40,518 nucleotides of DNA, taken from assembly GCA_002361615.1 (NCBI GenBank), contig DETK01000038.1, positions 18,571 through 59,088 of the forward strand. Reading direction: 5' to 3'. The notes below the pieces were generated by a model. It ran no database searches. It was not told the origin of the DNA and worked only from the letters and a program-made list of their open reading frames with translations. A program made the position numbers and the translations under genes. The first letter of the stretch is position 1. Each line of letters opens with the position of its first letter. This document shows positions 1 through 7,346 of the stretch, piece after piece. The DNA is from Bacteroidales bacterium UBA3290. Lineage in GTDB: Bacteria; Bacteroidota; Bacteroidia; Bacteroidales; UBA932.

Positions 1-290
1 TCCGCCATTCACCTCCTTCGGCCGCACCTCCTCCGGCTTCGCCCGTCATTCACTCCCTTCGGCCAGCCTCCTCTCGCTTCGTCCGCCATTCACCTCCTTC
101 GGCCGCGCCTCTTCCGGTTTCGCCCGTCATTCCCTCCCTTCGGCCGCACCTCCTCCGGTTTCGCCCGTCATTCCCTCCCTTCGGCCGCACCTTCTCCGGC
201 TTCGCCCGTCATTCACTCCCTTCGGCCGAGCCTTCTCCCGCTTCGCCCGTCATTCACCCCCTTCGGCCGCGCCTCTTCTGGTTTCGCCCT
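1..290. repeat. Tandem array of about seven 41-bp degenerate units
   Basis: The motif TTCGGCC recurs at 17, 58, 98, 139, 180, 221 and 262, so the period is 41 bp with one 40-bp step. Each unit contains a version of CGTCATTCACTCCC, then TTCGGCC, then CTCCGGCTTCGCC. Units differ by scattered substitutions, as in an old tandem duplication. The period is not a multiple of three and there is no convincing ORF, so it is probably non-coding. The 14-mer CGTCATTCACTCCC recurs in reverse complement inside the cbiG insertion near 3111-3124, which ties the array to the dispersed palindromic repeats of this window. The array may extend left of the window. Confidence 0.9.
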
Positions 291-340
291 TCATTCCCGG
301 CTGGGTCGGGAAGCGGGTCATAACATTCGGGGTTTTTCCT

Positions 341-348
341 TATCTTTG
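341..348 (+). promoter_or_regulatory. -7 box of the cobJ/cbiC operon promoter
   Basis: TATCTTTG fits the Bacteroidota -7 consensus TAnnTTTG. Only six bases separate it from the ATG at 355, so transcription should begin at or next to the start codon, giving a leaderless mRNA. No cobalamin riboswitch was recognised upstream. Confidence 0.7.
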
Positions 349-354
349 TAGGAT

Positions 355-1764
355 ATGAGCAAAGCGAAGATTATTGTGGCCGGGATCGGGCCGGGGAGTG
401 CGGGCGATGTGACGCCGGCGGTGCTCGAGGTGGTCCGGGAGGCCGATGTCATTATTGGTTATAAGTATTATTTCCAGTTTATTGAACCCTTCTTGCAGCC
501 GGGGACGGATTGCATCGATACCGGGATGCTGAAGGAGAAGGAGCGGGCGCGGCAGGCATTCGAGCAGGCAGAGGCGGGAAAGACGGTGTGTGTGGTCAGC
601 TCGGGCGATGCCGGCATCTACGGGATGGCGCCGCTCATCTGGGAGATGAAACGTGAGAAAGGCAGCGATGTCGAGATCGAAGTGCTGCCGGGTATCAGCG
701 CCTTCCAGAAGGCGGCTTCGCTGCTCGGGGCGCCGATCGGTCACGATTTGTGCATCATCTCGCTCTCCGATCTGATGACGCCGTGGGAGACCATCGAGCG
801 CCGCATCCGGGCAGCTGCCGTGGCGGATTTCATTACGGCGGTCTATAATCCCAAGAGCAACGGACGCTATTGGCAGCTGTATCGGTTGCAGGAGATCTTC
901 CTGCAGCATCGCAGCCCTGAAACGCCGGTGGGCTTCGTCCGTCAGGCGGGCCGCGATGACCAGCAGGTGACTTTGACGACGCTGGGCGAGTTCGATCCGG
1001 AGCAGGTGGATATGTTCACCGTGGTGCTGATCGGCAATTCGCAATCGTATATCCACGAAGGAAAATTCATCACCCCGCGCGGCTACTACCGGGAACGGGA
1101 CGATCGGGGTGCCAAAGGTATCGGACAGGAAATCATGATCGAGAGCTTCCGCACCATCGAAAAGGAACTCCGTCATCCCGACATTCCGCTGGGCCGCAAG
1201 TGGCCGTTGCTGCACGCCATCCATACGACGGCCGACTTCGATATGGAGAATATCCTCCACGTAGATGAAGGTGCGGTGGAGACGCTTTACGCAGGCTTTG
1301 CGGAAGGTCGCATCCGGACCATCGTCACAGACGTGACGATGGCCGCAGCCGGCATCCGCAAAGGCGCCCTGCAGCGGCTCGGCGCGGAAGTGAAGTGCTA
1401 TCTGGCTGATCCGCGTGTCGCGGAAATGGCTGCAGAAAAAGGGATTACGCGTACGCAAGCCGGCATCCGGCTGGCCGTTGAGGAACATCCCGATGCGCTC
1501 TTCGTTTTCGGCAATGCGCCGACGGCGCTGATGGAACTCTGCGACCTTGTCCGCAAGGGGAAGGCCGCCCCGGCGGGCATCATCGCCGCGCCGGTGGGCT
1601 TCGTCCACGTGCGTGAAAGCAAGCATATGGTCAAGCCGTTCCGGCAGATTCCCAAACTGATTGTCGAGGGCCGGAAGGGAGGCAGCAATCTGGCCGCCAC
1701 GCTGGTCAATTCGATTCTCTGTTACAATGACGCCGAACAACTTAAACCCGGACGCGATGTGTAG
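355..1764 (+). CDS. cobJ-cbiC: Fused precorrin-3B C17-methyltransferase / precorrin-8X methylmutase (CbiH/CobJ-CbiC/CobH)
   Basis: Two corrin-ring enzymes are joined in one 469-residue protein. Residues 1 to about 245 are a tetrapyrrole methylase with the GIGPG loop at 10-14 and the SSGDAGIYGMA motif near 82-92; this domain methylates C17 with ring contraction using S-adenosylmethionine. Residues from about 265 to the end are a precorrin-8 methylmutase, with the HTTADF motif (His290 is the likely catalytic histidine) and the GRKGGSNLAATLVN tail; it moves the methyl group from C11 to C12. It is the first gene of a tightly packed B12 operon, and the next gene starts before its stop. Such fusions are known in Bacteroidota. 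Because cbiD and cbiG follow, the cobalt-precorrin (anaerobic) pathway is inferred. Confidence 0.95.
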   Translation: MSKAKIIVAGIGPGSAGDVTPAVLEVVREADVIIGYKYYFQFIEPFLQPGTDCIDTGMLKEKERARQAFEQAEAGKTVCVVSSGDAGIYGMAPLIWEMKREKGSDVEIEVLPGISAFQKAASLLGAPIGHDLCIISLSDLMTPWETIERRIRAAAVADFITAVYNPKSNGRYWQLYRLQEIFLQHRSPETPVGFVRQAGRDDQQVTLTTLGEFDPEQVDMFTVVLIGNSQSYIHEGKFITPRGYYRERDDRGAKGIGQEIMIESFRTIEKELRHPDIPLGRKWPLLHAIHTTADFDMENILHVDEGAVETLYAGFAEGRIRTIVTDVTMAAAGIRKGALQRLGAEVKCYLADPRVAEMAAEKGITRTQAGIRLAVEEHPDALFVFGNAPTALMELCDLVRKGKAAPAGIIAAPVGFVHVRESKHMVKPFRQIPKLIVEGRKGGSNLAATLVNSILCYNDAEQLKPGRDV

Positions 1765-2971
1765 CGATGGAAAACGCCGCGGCGGCGGCCGGCACTTTAC
1801 CGTCATCGGAATGACGGACGAGCGGGAGGTCTGGTTCCCGCCGCAGGTGCGTGATGCCATCGCGGCAGGCCGCGTCTTCTCGGGCGGAAAACGCCATCAC
1901 GAAATCGTCGCCTCGCTGCTGCCCGAAGGGGCTCAGTGGATTGATATTACGGTGCCGCTGGAAGCGGTCTTTCAACAATACGAAGGTCATCCCGAAGTGG
2001 TGGTCTTCGCCTCCGGCGACCCGCTCTTCTTCGGTATTGCCAATACTCTTCGCCGGGAGTTTCCCGAGGCGGAAATGACGGTCTTTCCCTCCTTCAACTC
2101 ATTGCAGATGCTGGCGCACAGGATGGAGCTTCCCTATGCCGATCTGTGTACGGTTTCGCTCACAGGCCGTCCCTGGGCTGCCTTCGACCGGGCCCTTATC
2201 CAGGGCCAGCGCCTGATCGGCGCCCTGACCGACCGGTCGAAGACCCCGGCGCTGATCGCGCGCCGGATGCTCGACTACGGTTATGACAACTATCGGATGA
2301 CAGTGGGGGAGTGCCTGGGTAATCGGGATGCCGAACGGGTCCGTTCTTTTGCTTCGCTGGAGGAGGCCGCTTCGGCGGAATATACTTTCCCGAACTGTCT
2401 GATCCTCGAGCAGACCCGCCTTCGGACCCATCCTTTCGGCTTGCCCGAGAAGGACTTCGAACTGCTCGACGGGCGGGTGAACATGATTACCAAGATGCCT
2501 TTCCGGCTGCTGACCCTCAGCCAGTTGGACCTTTCCCGCCGCAAGTCTTTCTGGGACGTAGGCTTCTGCACGGGCTCCGTGTCGATTGAAGCGCGTCTGC
2601 AATTTCCGCATCTGCAGATTACTTCGTTTGAGATCCGAGAAGCGGGCCGCGCGTTGATGGAAGCCAATGCCCGCAAGTTCGGCGCTCCCGGCATCGACGT
2701 CCACATCGGCGACTTCCTGGAGGCCGATCTCAGCGCGCTGCCGGCGCCGGATGCCGTCTTCATCGGCGGCCATGGCGGCCGCCTCGAAGCGATGCTCCGA
2801 CGCCTCGACCCGGTGCTGCTCCCGGGCGGCGTGATCGTCTTCAACGCCGTGAGCGAACAGAGCCAGCAACTCTTCCGCGACGGCATCGCCGCCCTGGGCC
2901 GCCGCATCACCGGCGAAATGCGCGTCGCCGTCAACCAGTTCAACCCCATCACCATCCTCAAAGCTGAATGA
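1757..2971 (+). CDS. cbiET: Cobalt-precorrin-7 C5-methyltransferase / C15-methyltransferase-decarboxylase (CbiE-CbiT, CobL type)
   Basis: This bifunctional protein of about 404 residues methylates C5 (CbiE, N-terminal half) and methylates C15 with decarboxylation of the C12 acetate (CbiT, C-terminal half). The CbiE half has HFTVIGMTDE near the start and VVVFASGDPLFFGIA. The CbiT half has a Rossmann methyltransferase motif, DVGFCTGSVSIEA, at about 267-279, and the later IGGHGG motif. The ATG at 1757 was chosen because it falls just before the conserved VIG strand; an in-frame ATG at 1727 would add ten residues deeper inside the previous gene. It overlaps cobJ-cbiC by 8 bp, and its stop overlaps the next start as ATGA, implying translational coupling. 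Confidence 0.93.
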   Translation: MCSDGKRRGGGRHFTVIGMTDEREVWFPPQVRDAIAAGRVFSGGKRHHEIVASLLPEGAQWIDITVPLEAVFQQYEGHPEVVVFASGDPLFFGIANTLRREFPEAEMTVFPSFNSLQMLAHRMELPYADLCTVSLTGRPWAAFDRALIQGQRLIGALTDRSKTPALIARRMLDYGYDNYRMTVGECLGNRDAERVRSFASLEEAASAEYTFPNCLILEQTRLRTHPFGLPEKDFELLDGRVNMITKMPFRLLTLSQLDLSRRKSFWDVGFCTGSVSIEARLQFPHLQITSFEIREAGRALMEANARKFGAPGIDVHIGDFLEADLSALPAPDAVFIGGHGGRLEAMLRRLDPVLLPGGVIVFNAVSEQSQQLFRDGIAALGRRITGEMRVAVNQFNPITILKAE

Positions 2972-4953
2972 AACAGATCGCCATTATACTAGTTTCAGAA
3001 TCGTCACTGCCGCTGGCAAGAAACGTTCAACGGGTATTACAAGCCGGGAACGGCGGGATGCAGATTCCCGGTCAAGCCGGGACCCGAGCGAAGCGAGAGC
3101 CACGACCGGAGGGAGTGAATGACGAAACGCAGATTCCCGGTCAGGCCGGAAATGACGGGCAATACGTAGGGATTTACACGAAGAACGAGGTGGACGGGTG
3201 TACGGCTGTCGGGCCGTATGCGCCGTTTTTGAAGGAGCATTGGGAGGAATTCGAGGCGGTGGTTTTCATAGGAGCGATGGGGATTTGCGTGCGGAGTATC
3301 GCACCGGCTTTGAAGAATAAATATCAGGACCCGGCGGTTGTCTGTATCGACAGTACCGGAAAGTTTGTCGTTCCGGTGGTGTCGGGCCACGTCGGCGGTG
3401 CCAATGAGTTGGCCCGCCGCCTCGCCGCCGCCATCTCCGCCGAGGCCATCGTCACCACCCAGAGTGACAACGAAGGCCTCTGGGCCCTCGATACCCTCGG
3501 CCGCCAGTATGGCTGGCAGACCGAAGCGACGCCTGCGCAGATGAACCGCGCCGTCTTCGCCTTCGTTCAGCATCAGCCGACTGCGCTGCTGCTCGAAGTG
3601 CGCGACGCCGGTACGGATGCGCTGGAGCGCACAAAGCCGGAGCACGTACAGATCTTTTATCGACGGGAAGACCTGGATCTGAAGGACTTCGGCCTGCTGA
3701 TCGCCGTGACGCCCTATCTCCTGAAAGGCGTCATGCCCGGCTTGACCGGGAATCTCAATCCGCTCACAGTAGCAGGCGATCTCCCGGTGCTGGCTTTCCG
3801 CCCGCCCGTGCTGCATCTGGGCTTCGGCTGCCGCCGGCAATGTGATCCGGCTGGGATCCCCGAGGCCATCGAGGCTAAACTCTTGGAAGAAGGCCTGTCG
3901 CCCCAATCGATCGCTTCGGTCGGTACCATCGAATTGAAGAAAGACGAGCCGCTGCTGCAAGCCTTGCTGGCCCGCTGGCCGCAGGCGCACACGGAAATCT
4001 ATTCCGCTGAAACGCTCGCCGCCATCGACGTCCCGAATCCTTCGGAGAAGGCGCTCGCGGCCACCGGGAGCGCCGGCGTGGCCGAAGCGGCCGCGCTCGA
4101 AAGCGCCCACGGCGGTCCGCTGCTGATTGAGAAGCAGAAAGGAAAACAGACGGAAGGCAATGACTTCACCTTTGCCCTGGCGCAGGATGCCGCGTCGCTC
4201 CGCTCCGGCCATATCGAGATCGTGGGGGCGGGTCCCGGCGATCCGGAACTCGTTTCGGTACGCGGCAAACGTTTCCTCGAAACGGCGGACCTGATCCTCT
4301 ATGCAGGCAGCCTGGTACCGGTCGAACTGACACATTATGCCAAGCCCGGCTGTACGGTGCGCAGCTCCGCCTCGATGGATCTGGAGGAACAGTTCGCCCT
4401 GATGAAAGAATTCTACGACAAGGGTTTGCTGGTGGTGCGTCTGCACACGGGCGATCCTTGCATCTACGGTGCTATCCAGGAACAGATGGCCTTTTTCGAC
4501 CGCTACGGGATGCACTATCATATCACGCCGGGCATCTCGGCCTTCCAGGCCGCTGCCGCGGCGCTCCGCTCCCAGTTTACGATCCCCGAAAAAGTTCAGA
4601 CCATCATCCTCACGCGCGGCGAAGGCCGCACGCCGATGCCCGAGCGCGAACAGCTGCACAAGCTTGCCCAGTCGCAGAGCACGATGTGCATCTATCTGAG
4701 CGCGGCCATCGTGGAGGAGGTGCAGGCCGAACTCCTGCAGGCCTATCCGCCCGAGACGCCCGTGGCAGCCTGCTACAAGCTGACCTGGAAAGAGGAACGC
4801 ATCTATCGCGGCCAGCTGTGCGACCTGGCTCGGATCGTTCGCGAAAACAATCTGACGCTTACGACCTTGCTGGTTGTGGGCGATGCCATCGGCAACCGCG
4901 AGGGCCTCTCGCGGCTCTATGCCCACGAATTCAAACATCTGTTCCGGCCATGA
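2968..4953 (+). CDS. cbiG-cbiF: Fused cobalt-precorrin-5A hydrolase (CbiG) / cobalt-precorrin-4 C11-methyltransferase (CbiF/CobM)
   Basis: This 661-residue fusion opens the delta-lactone ring and releases the two-carbon unit (CbiG, about 1-400) and methylates C11 (CbiF, about 414-661). CbiG is recognised from VVFIGAMGICVRSIAPALKN, SGHVGGANELA and LHLGFGCRRQCD; CbiF from VGAGPGDPELVSVRG, LYAGSLVP, HTGDPCIYGA and TPGISAFQAAAAAL. It starts in a 4-bp overlap with cbiET and ends in a 4-bp overlap with cbiJ-cbiD. Unusually, residues of about 27-65 (PGQAGTRAKREPRPEGVNDE and flanks) are absent from normal CbiG and coincide with a palindromic repeat element, and residues 254-263 (GVMPGLTGNL) coincide with a second. 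The frame stays open through both, so a longer but possibly active protein is inferred. Confidence 0.95.
   Translation: MKQIAIILVSESSLPLARNVQRVLQAGNGGMQIPGQAGTRAKREPRPEGVNDETQIPGQAGNDGQYVGIYTKNEVDGCTAVGPYAPFLKEHWEEFEAVVFIGAMGICVRSIAPALKNKYQDPAVVCIDSTGKFVVPVVSGHVGGANELARRLAAAISAEAIVTTQSDNEGLWALDTLGRQYGWQTEATPAQMNRAVFAFVQHQPTALLLEVRDAGTDALERTKPEHVQIFYRREDLDLKDFGLLIAVTPYLLKGVMPGLTGNLNPLTVAGDLPVLAFRPPVLHLGFGCRRQCDPAGIPEAIEAKLLEEGLSPQSIASVGTIELKKDEPLLQALLARWPQAHTEIYSAETLAAIDVPNPSEKALAATGSAGVAEAAALESAHGGPLLIEKQKGKQTEGNDFTFALAQDAASLRSGHIEIVGAGPGDPELVSVRGKRFLETADLILYAGSLVPVELTHYAKPGCTVRSSASMDLEEQFALMKEFYDKGLLVVRLHTGDPCIYGAIQEQMAFFDRYGMHYHITPGISAFQAAAAALRSQFTIPEKVQTIILTRGEGRTPMPEREQLHKLAQSQSTMCIYLSAAIVEEVQAELLQAYPPETPVAACYKLTWKEERIYRGQLCDLARIVRENNLTLTTLLVVGDAIGNREGLSRLYAHEFKHLFRP
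3046..3162. repeat. Palindromic repeat element inserted in frame in cbiG
   Basis: Two near-identical copies of GCAGATTCCCGGTCAAGCCG lie at 3060-3080 and 3129-3149, 69 bp apart. Each can fold as a CCCGG...CCGGG hairpin. Between them lies a GAGCGAAGCGAGAG stretch and GGGAGTGAATGACG (3111-3124), the exact reverse complement of the 14-bp core of the array at 1-290. The element encodes about 39 residues at a point where CbiG proteins normally run straight from the first helix into the next strand. Exact boundaries are estimated from the protein. Confidence 0.85.
3729..3756. repeat. Single 28-bp palindromic repeat inside cbiG
   Basis: The 28 bases differ at only one position from the copy at 15040-15067. 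The core is an inverted repeat, CCCGG, TTGA-type loop, CCGGG. It encodes GVMPGLTGNL between CbiG strands, just before the conserved PVLAFRPP segment, and keeps the frame. Confidence 0.8.
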
Positions 4954-6896
4954 TCCTGATTCTCGGCGGAACGACGGAAGGAAGGCTGGCGGTCCGGGTG
5001 GCCGACGCGGCGGGCTCGCCCTATTGGTACTCGACCCGCGGCGACCTGCAGCAAATCGAGTGCAAGCACGGCACCCACGTGACCGGCGCCCTCGACGAAG
5101 CCGCGATGGCCTCCTTCTGCACGGAACACGGCATCCGGCTGTTGGTCGATGCCGCGCATCCCTTCGCCGAGGTCTTGCATCAGACTGTGGCCGCTGTCGC
5201 TGAGTCGCTCGACCTGCCCGTTGTACGGGTCGAGCGCACATATGTGGGCGAAGATACTTCCATACACTGGTGTACCGATTATGCGGAGGCTGTCCGGTTG
5301 CTGGAATCCGACGGCATCACCCGTCTTCTGGCGCTCACGGGCGTGCAGACCATCGGGAAATTGCGCCCGTATTGGGAGCGGCACGACTGCTGGTTCCGCA
5401 TCCTCCGGCGCGAGGAATCGCTGGCGAAAGCCCGTCAGCAAGGGTTCCCGCCGGAACGGCTTGTCTATTACGAAGAAGAAGATGACGCCTCTCTGATCGC
5501 CCGGCTTCAGCCGCAGGCGATCCTGACGAAGGAGAGCGGCGAATCGGGCGGTTTCCCGCAGAAAGTCGAGGCGGCGCAGGCTGCCGGCATTCCTGTCTAT
5601 GCTGTCCGCCGTCCGCCGCTGCCCGTCGGTTTCGAAGTAGTGACGGGCGAACACGGCCTGCGCAAGGCCATCGAGCGGCTCGTACCGGGCTTCTTCCCGC
5701 TGCGCAGCGGCTTCACCACCGGCGCCTGCGCCACCGCCGCCTCCAAAGCCGCGCTGCTCACTCTACTGGGAAAGCCCGTCGGCGATTCCGTCGAAGTCCT
5801 GTTCCCCGATGGCGAATGCCTGAGATTACCTGTGTCATCGTGCCGTTTGCTGCATCCGCTTGACGAAGAGGCGTGCGCAGGCCTGGTGGAGCGGCAGGTT
5901 CTTTCGATGCCAAGCGCCCCCGCTGGCGTCGAAAAGGTTCTGACGCGCTTAGGTGAGCCTCTTCGTCAAGCGGATGCAGCAACGGCGACCGTCGTCAAGG
6001 ATGCCGGAGATGATCCCGATGTGACGAGTGGGCAGGAGATTGTCGCCACGGTTGCGTTCAGCGATGAGCCCGGAATCCATTTCCTGCAAGGGGAGGGTGT
6101 CGGGCGCGTTACGCTGCCGGGACTCGGGCTGCCGATCGGCGGACCGGCCATCAACCGTGTGCCGCGGCAGATGATGGAGCAGAACCTGTCGGCCCTTTAC
6201 GAAGGCGGCCTCGACGTGACGATTTCGGTGCCGGGCGGCCGCGAACTGGCCCGGCGAACGTTCAATCCCAAGCTGGGCATCGTGGACGGAATCTCGATCA
6301 TCGGTACGTCCGGTATCGTGCGGCCGTTCTCGAACGAAGCTTTCGTGGATGCCATCCGGAAGGAAATCGAAGTGGCTGTGGCCGTGGGTGCGCCGATGCT
6401 GGTCATCAATTCCGGGGCTAAGAGCGAAGCCTTTCTCAAGGCCCGCTATCCCGACCTGCCGCCGCAGGCATTTGTCCATTACGGCAATTTCATCGGTGAG
6501 ACCCTGAAGATTGCAGCCGAGCTGAAAGTCCCCCGGGTGGTGATGGGCATCATGCTCGGCAAGGCTGTCAAGCTGGCCGAAGGCCATCTTGACACCCATA
6601 GCAAGAACGTGGTCATGAACAAGGCGTTCCTGAAGGAAGTGGCCGCCTCGGCCGGCTGTACGCCGGCCGCCGCCGAAACCATCGACCGCCTCACCCTGGC
6701 CCGCGAACTCTGGACGGCCCTGCCGCCCGACGACGCCCGCCTGTTCTTTGCAGCCATCCTCTCCCGCTGCGCCGCCGTCTGTACAACGGTGTACCCCACC
6801 GCCGTCATGCCCGGCCCCGACCGGGCATCTCTCACCATCCTCCTCCTCGACGAAAACGGAACCATAATATCCCAAAACAATGCTCAAAATCGGTGA
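4950..6896 (+). CDS. cbiJ-cbiD: Fused cobalt-precorrin-6A reductase (CbiJ/CobK) / cobalt-precorrin-5B C1-methyltransferase (CbiD)
   Basis: This 648-residue fusion joins the NAD(P)H-dependent reductase of the macrocycle (1 to about 247) to the C1-methyltransferase CbiD (about 248-648), which marks the anaerobic route. The reductase half shows ILILGGTTEGR, VDAAHPFAE and LTKESGESGG. The CbiD half shows RSGFTTGACATAA, VVKDAGDDPDVTSG, NPKLGIVDGISIIGTSGIV and HYGNFIG. The ATG at 4950 overlaps the previous stop as ATGA. Between VLFPDGECLRLPV and VVKDAGDD, normally a short linker, lie some 45 residues (about 297-345) encoded by a large inverted-repeat element. Another small palindrome lies in the C-terminus (VMPGPDR). 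All catalytic motifs are present, so function is probably retained. Confidence 0.94.
   Translation: MILILGGTTEGRLAVRVADAAGSPYWYSTRGDLQQIECKHGTHVTGALDEAAMASFCTEHGIRLLVDAAHPFAEVLHQTVAAVAESLDLPVVRVERTYVGEDTSIHWCTDYAEAVRLLESDGITRLLALTGVQTIGKLRPYWERHDCWFRILRREESLAKARQQGFPPERLVYYEEEDDASLIARLQPQAILTKESGESGGFPQKVEAAQAAGIPVYAVRRPPLPVGFEVVTGEHGLRKAIERLVPGFFPLRSGFTTGACATAASKAALLTLLGKPVGDSVEVLFPDGECLRLPVSSCRLLHPLDEEACAGLVERQVLSMPSAPAGVEKVLTRLGEPLRQADAATATVVKDAGDDPDVTSGQEIVATVAFSDEPGIHFLQGEGVGRVTLPGLGLPIGGPAINRVPRQMMEQNLSALYEGGLDVTISVPGGRELARRTFNPKLGIVDGISIIGTSGIVRPFSNEAFVDAIRKEIEVAVAVGAPMLVINSGAKSEAFLKARYPDLPPQAFVHYGNFIGETLKIAAELKVPRVVMGIMLGKAVKLAEGHLDTHSKNVVMNKAFLKEVAASAGCTPAAAETIDRLTLARELWTALPPDDARLFFAAILSRCAAVCTTVYPTAVMPGPDRASLTILLLDENGTIISQNNAQNR
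5842..5986. repeat. 145-bp composite hairpin element inserted in frame in cbiD
   Basis: The arms 5849-5872 and 5957-5980 are a perfect 24-bp inverted repeat. Allowing one bulged T, pairing extends outward by six bases (GCCGTT 5842-5847 with AACGGC 5981-5986). Inside the 84-bp loop lies a second inverted repeat, CTTTCGATGCCA (5901-5912) with TGGCGTCGAAAAG (5924-5936), 12 bp with one bulge. The nested structure lies exactly where CbiD has extra residues. It is of a different sequence family from the CCCGG palindromes. Confidence 0.88.
6803..6833. repeat. Palindromic repeat near the 3' end of cbiD
   Basis: ATGCCCGG (6807-6814) pairs perfectly with CCGGGCAT (6821-6828) around the loop CCCCGA. 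The flanks CGTC and CTC match the copies at 3729 and 15040. It encodes VMPGPDRASL in the CbiD C-terminus, in the same reading frame as the VMPG peptide of the cbiG copy. Confidence 0.7.
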
Positions 6897-7335
6897 CAAA
6901 ATGCCGTCCTTCGAGGTCATGGACCAGGACGGGCAGATGGTGAAGTCGGAAGACTTCATCGGCAAGGGTCGCAAGACCATCGTCTATTTCTATCCGAAAG
7001 ACAACACGTCGGGCTGTACGGCCGAAGCGTGTTCGTTCCGGGACAATTACTCCGAACTGACGGCTGCCGGCTACAACGTGGTCGGCGTGAGCAAGGACAG
7101 CGCGAAGTCCCACTCGGGCTTCCGGGCCCGCTACGAGCTGCCTTTCCGCCTCCTGGCCGATACGAGCACCCAGATGCTGCAGGACTTCGGCGCCTGGGGC
7201 GAGAAGAAGATGTACGGCAAGACCACGATGGGCACGCTGCGCCGCACCTTCATCTTCGACGAGAACGGCATCCTGGAGCGCATCATCGAGAAGGTGGATA
7301 CGAAAAACGCTGCCGCCCAGATCCTTACGACCTGA
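6880..7335 (+). CDS. bcp: Thioredoxin-dependent peroxiredoxin, Bcp/PrxQ type
   Basis: This 151-residue cytosolic peroxiredoxin reduces hydroperoxides with thiols from thioredoxin. The motif YFYPKDNTSGCTAEACSF places the peroxidatic cysteine at Cys46 and the resolving cysteine at Cys51, the PrxQ spacing. GVSKDSAKSHSGF and the GTLRRTFIFDENG region also fit the family. Length is normal. The ATG at 6880 lies 17 bp inside cbiD, so it is co-transcribed with the B12 genes. A role in protecting oxygen-sensitive corrinoid intermediates is a guess from position only; bcp occurs in many contexts. Confidence 0.95.
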   Translation: MLKIGDKMPSFEVMDQDGQMVKSEDFIGKGRKTIVYFYPKDNTSGCTAEACSFRDNYSELTAAGYNVVGVSKDSAKSHSGFRARYELPFRLLADTSTQMLQDFGAWGEKKMYGKTTMGTLRRTFIFDENGILERIIEKVDTKNAAAQILTT

Positions 7336-7346
7336 TATCGAAACGG

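Noticed and set aside
1..290. Possible CRISPR array
   Set aside because: Units are contiguous 41-bp repeats without unique spacers, and no cas gene is near.
290..354. Cobalamin riboswitch upstream of the B12 operon
   Set aside because: None of the conserved B12-box or core sequences could be found, and the promoter abuts the start codon, leaving no leader.
340..1860. Long minus-strand ORF opposite cobJ-cbiC and similar ones at 3037-5241, 20418-22337 and 36449-38314
   Set aside because: They lie fully opposite genes with clear family motifs, have no recognisable domains, and arise from GC-rich codon bias.
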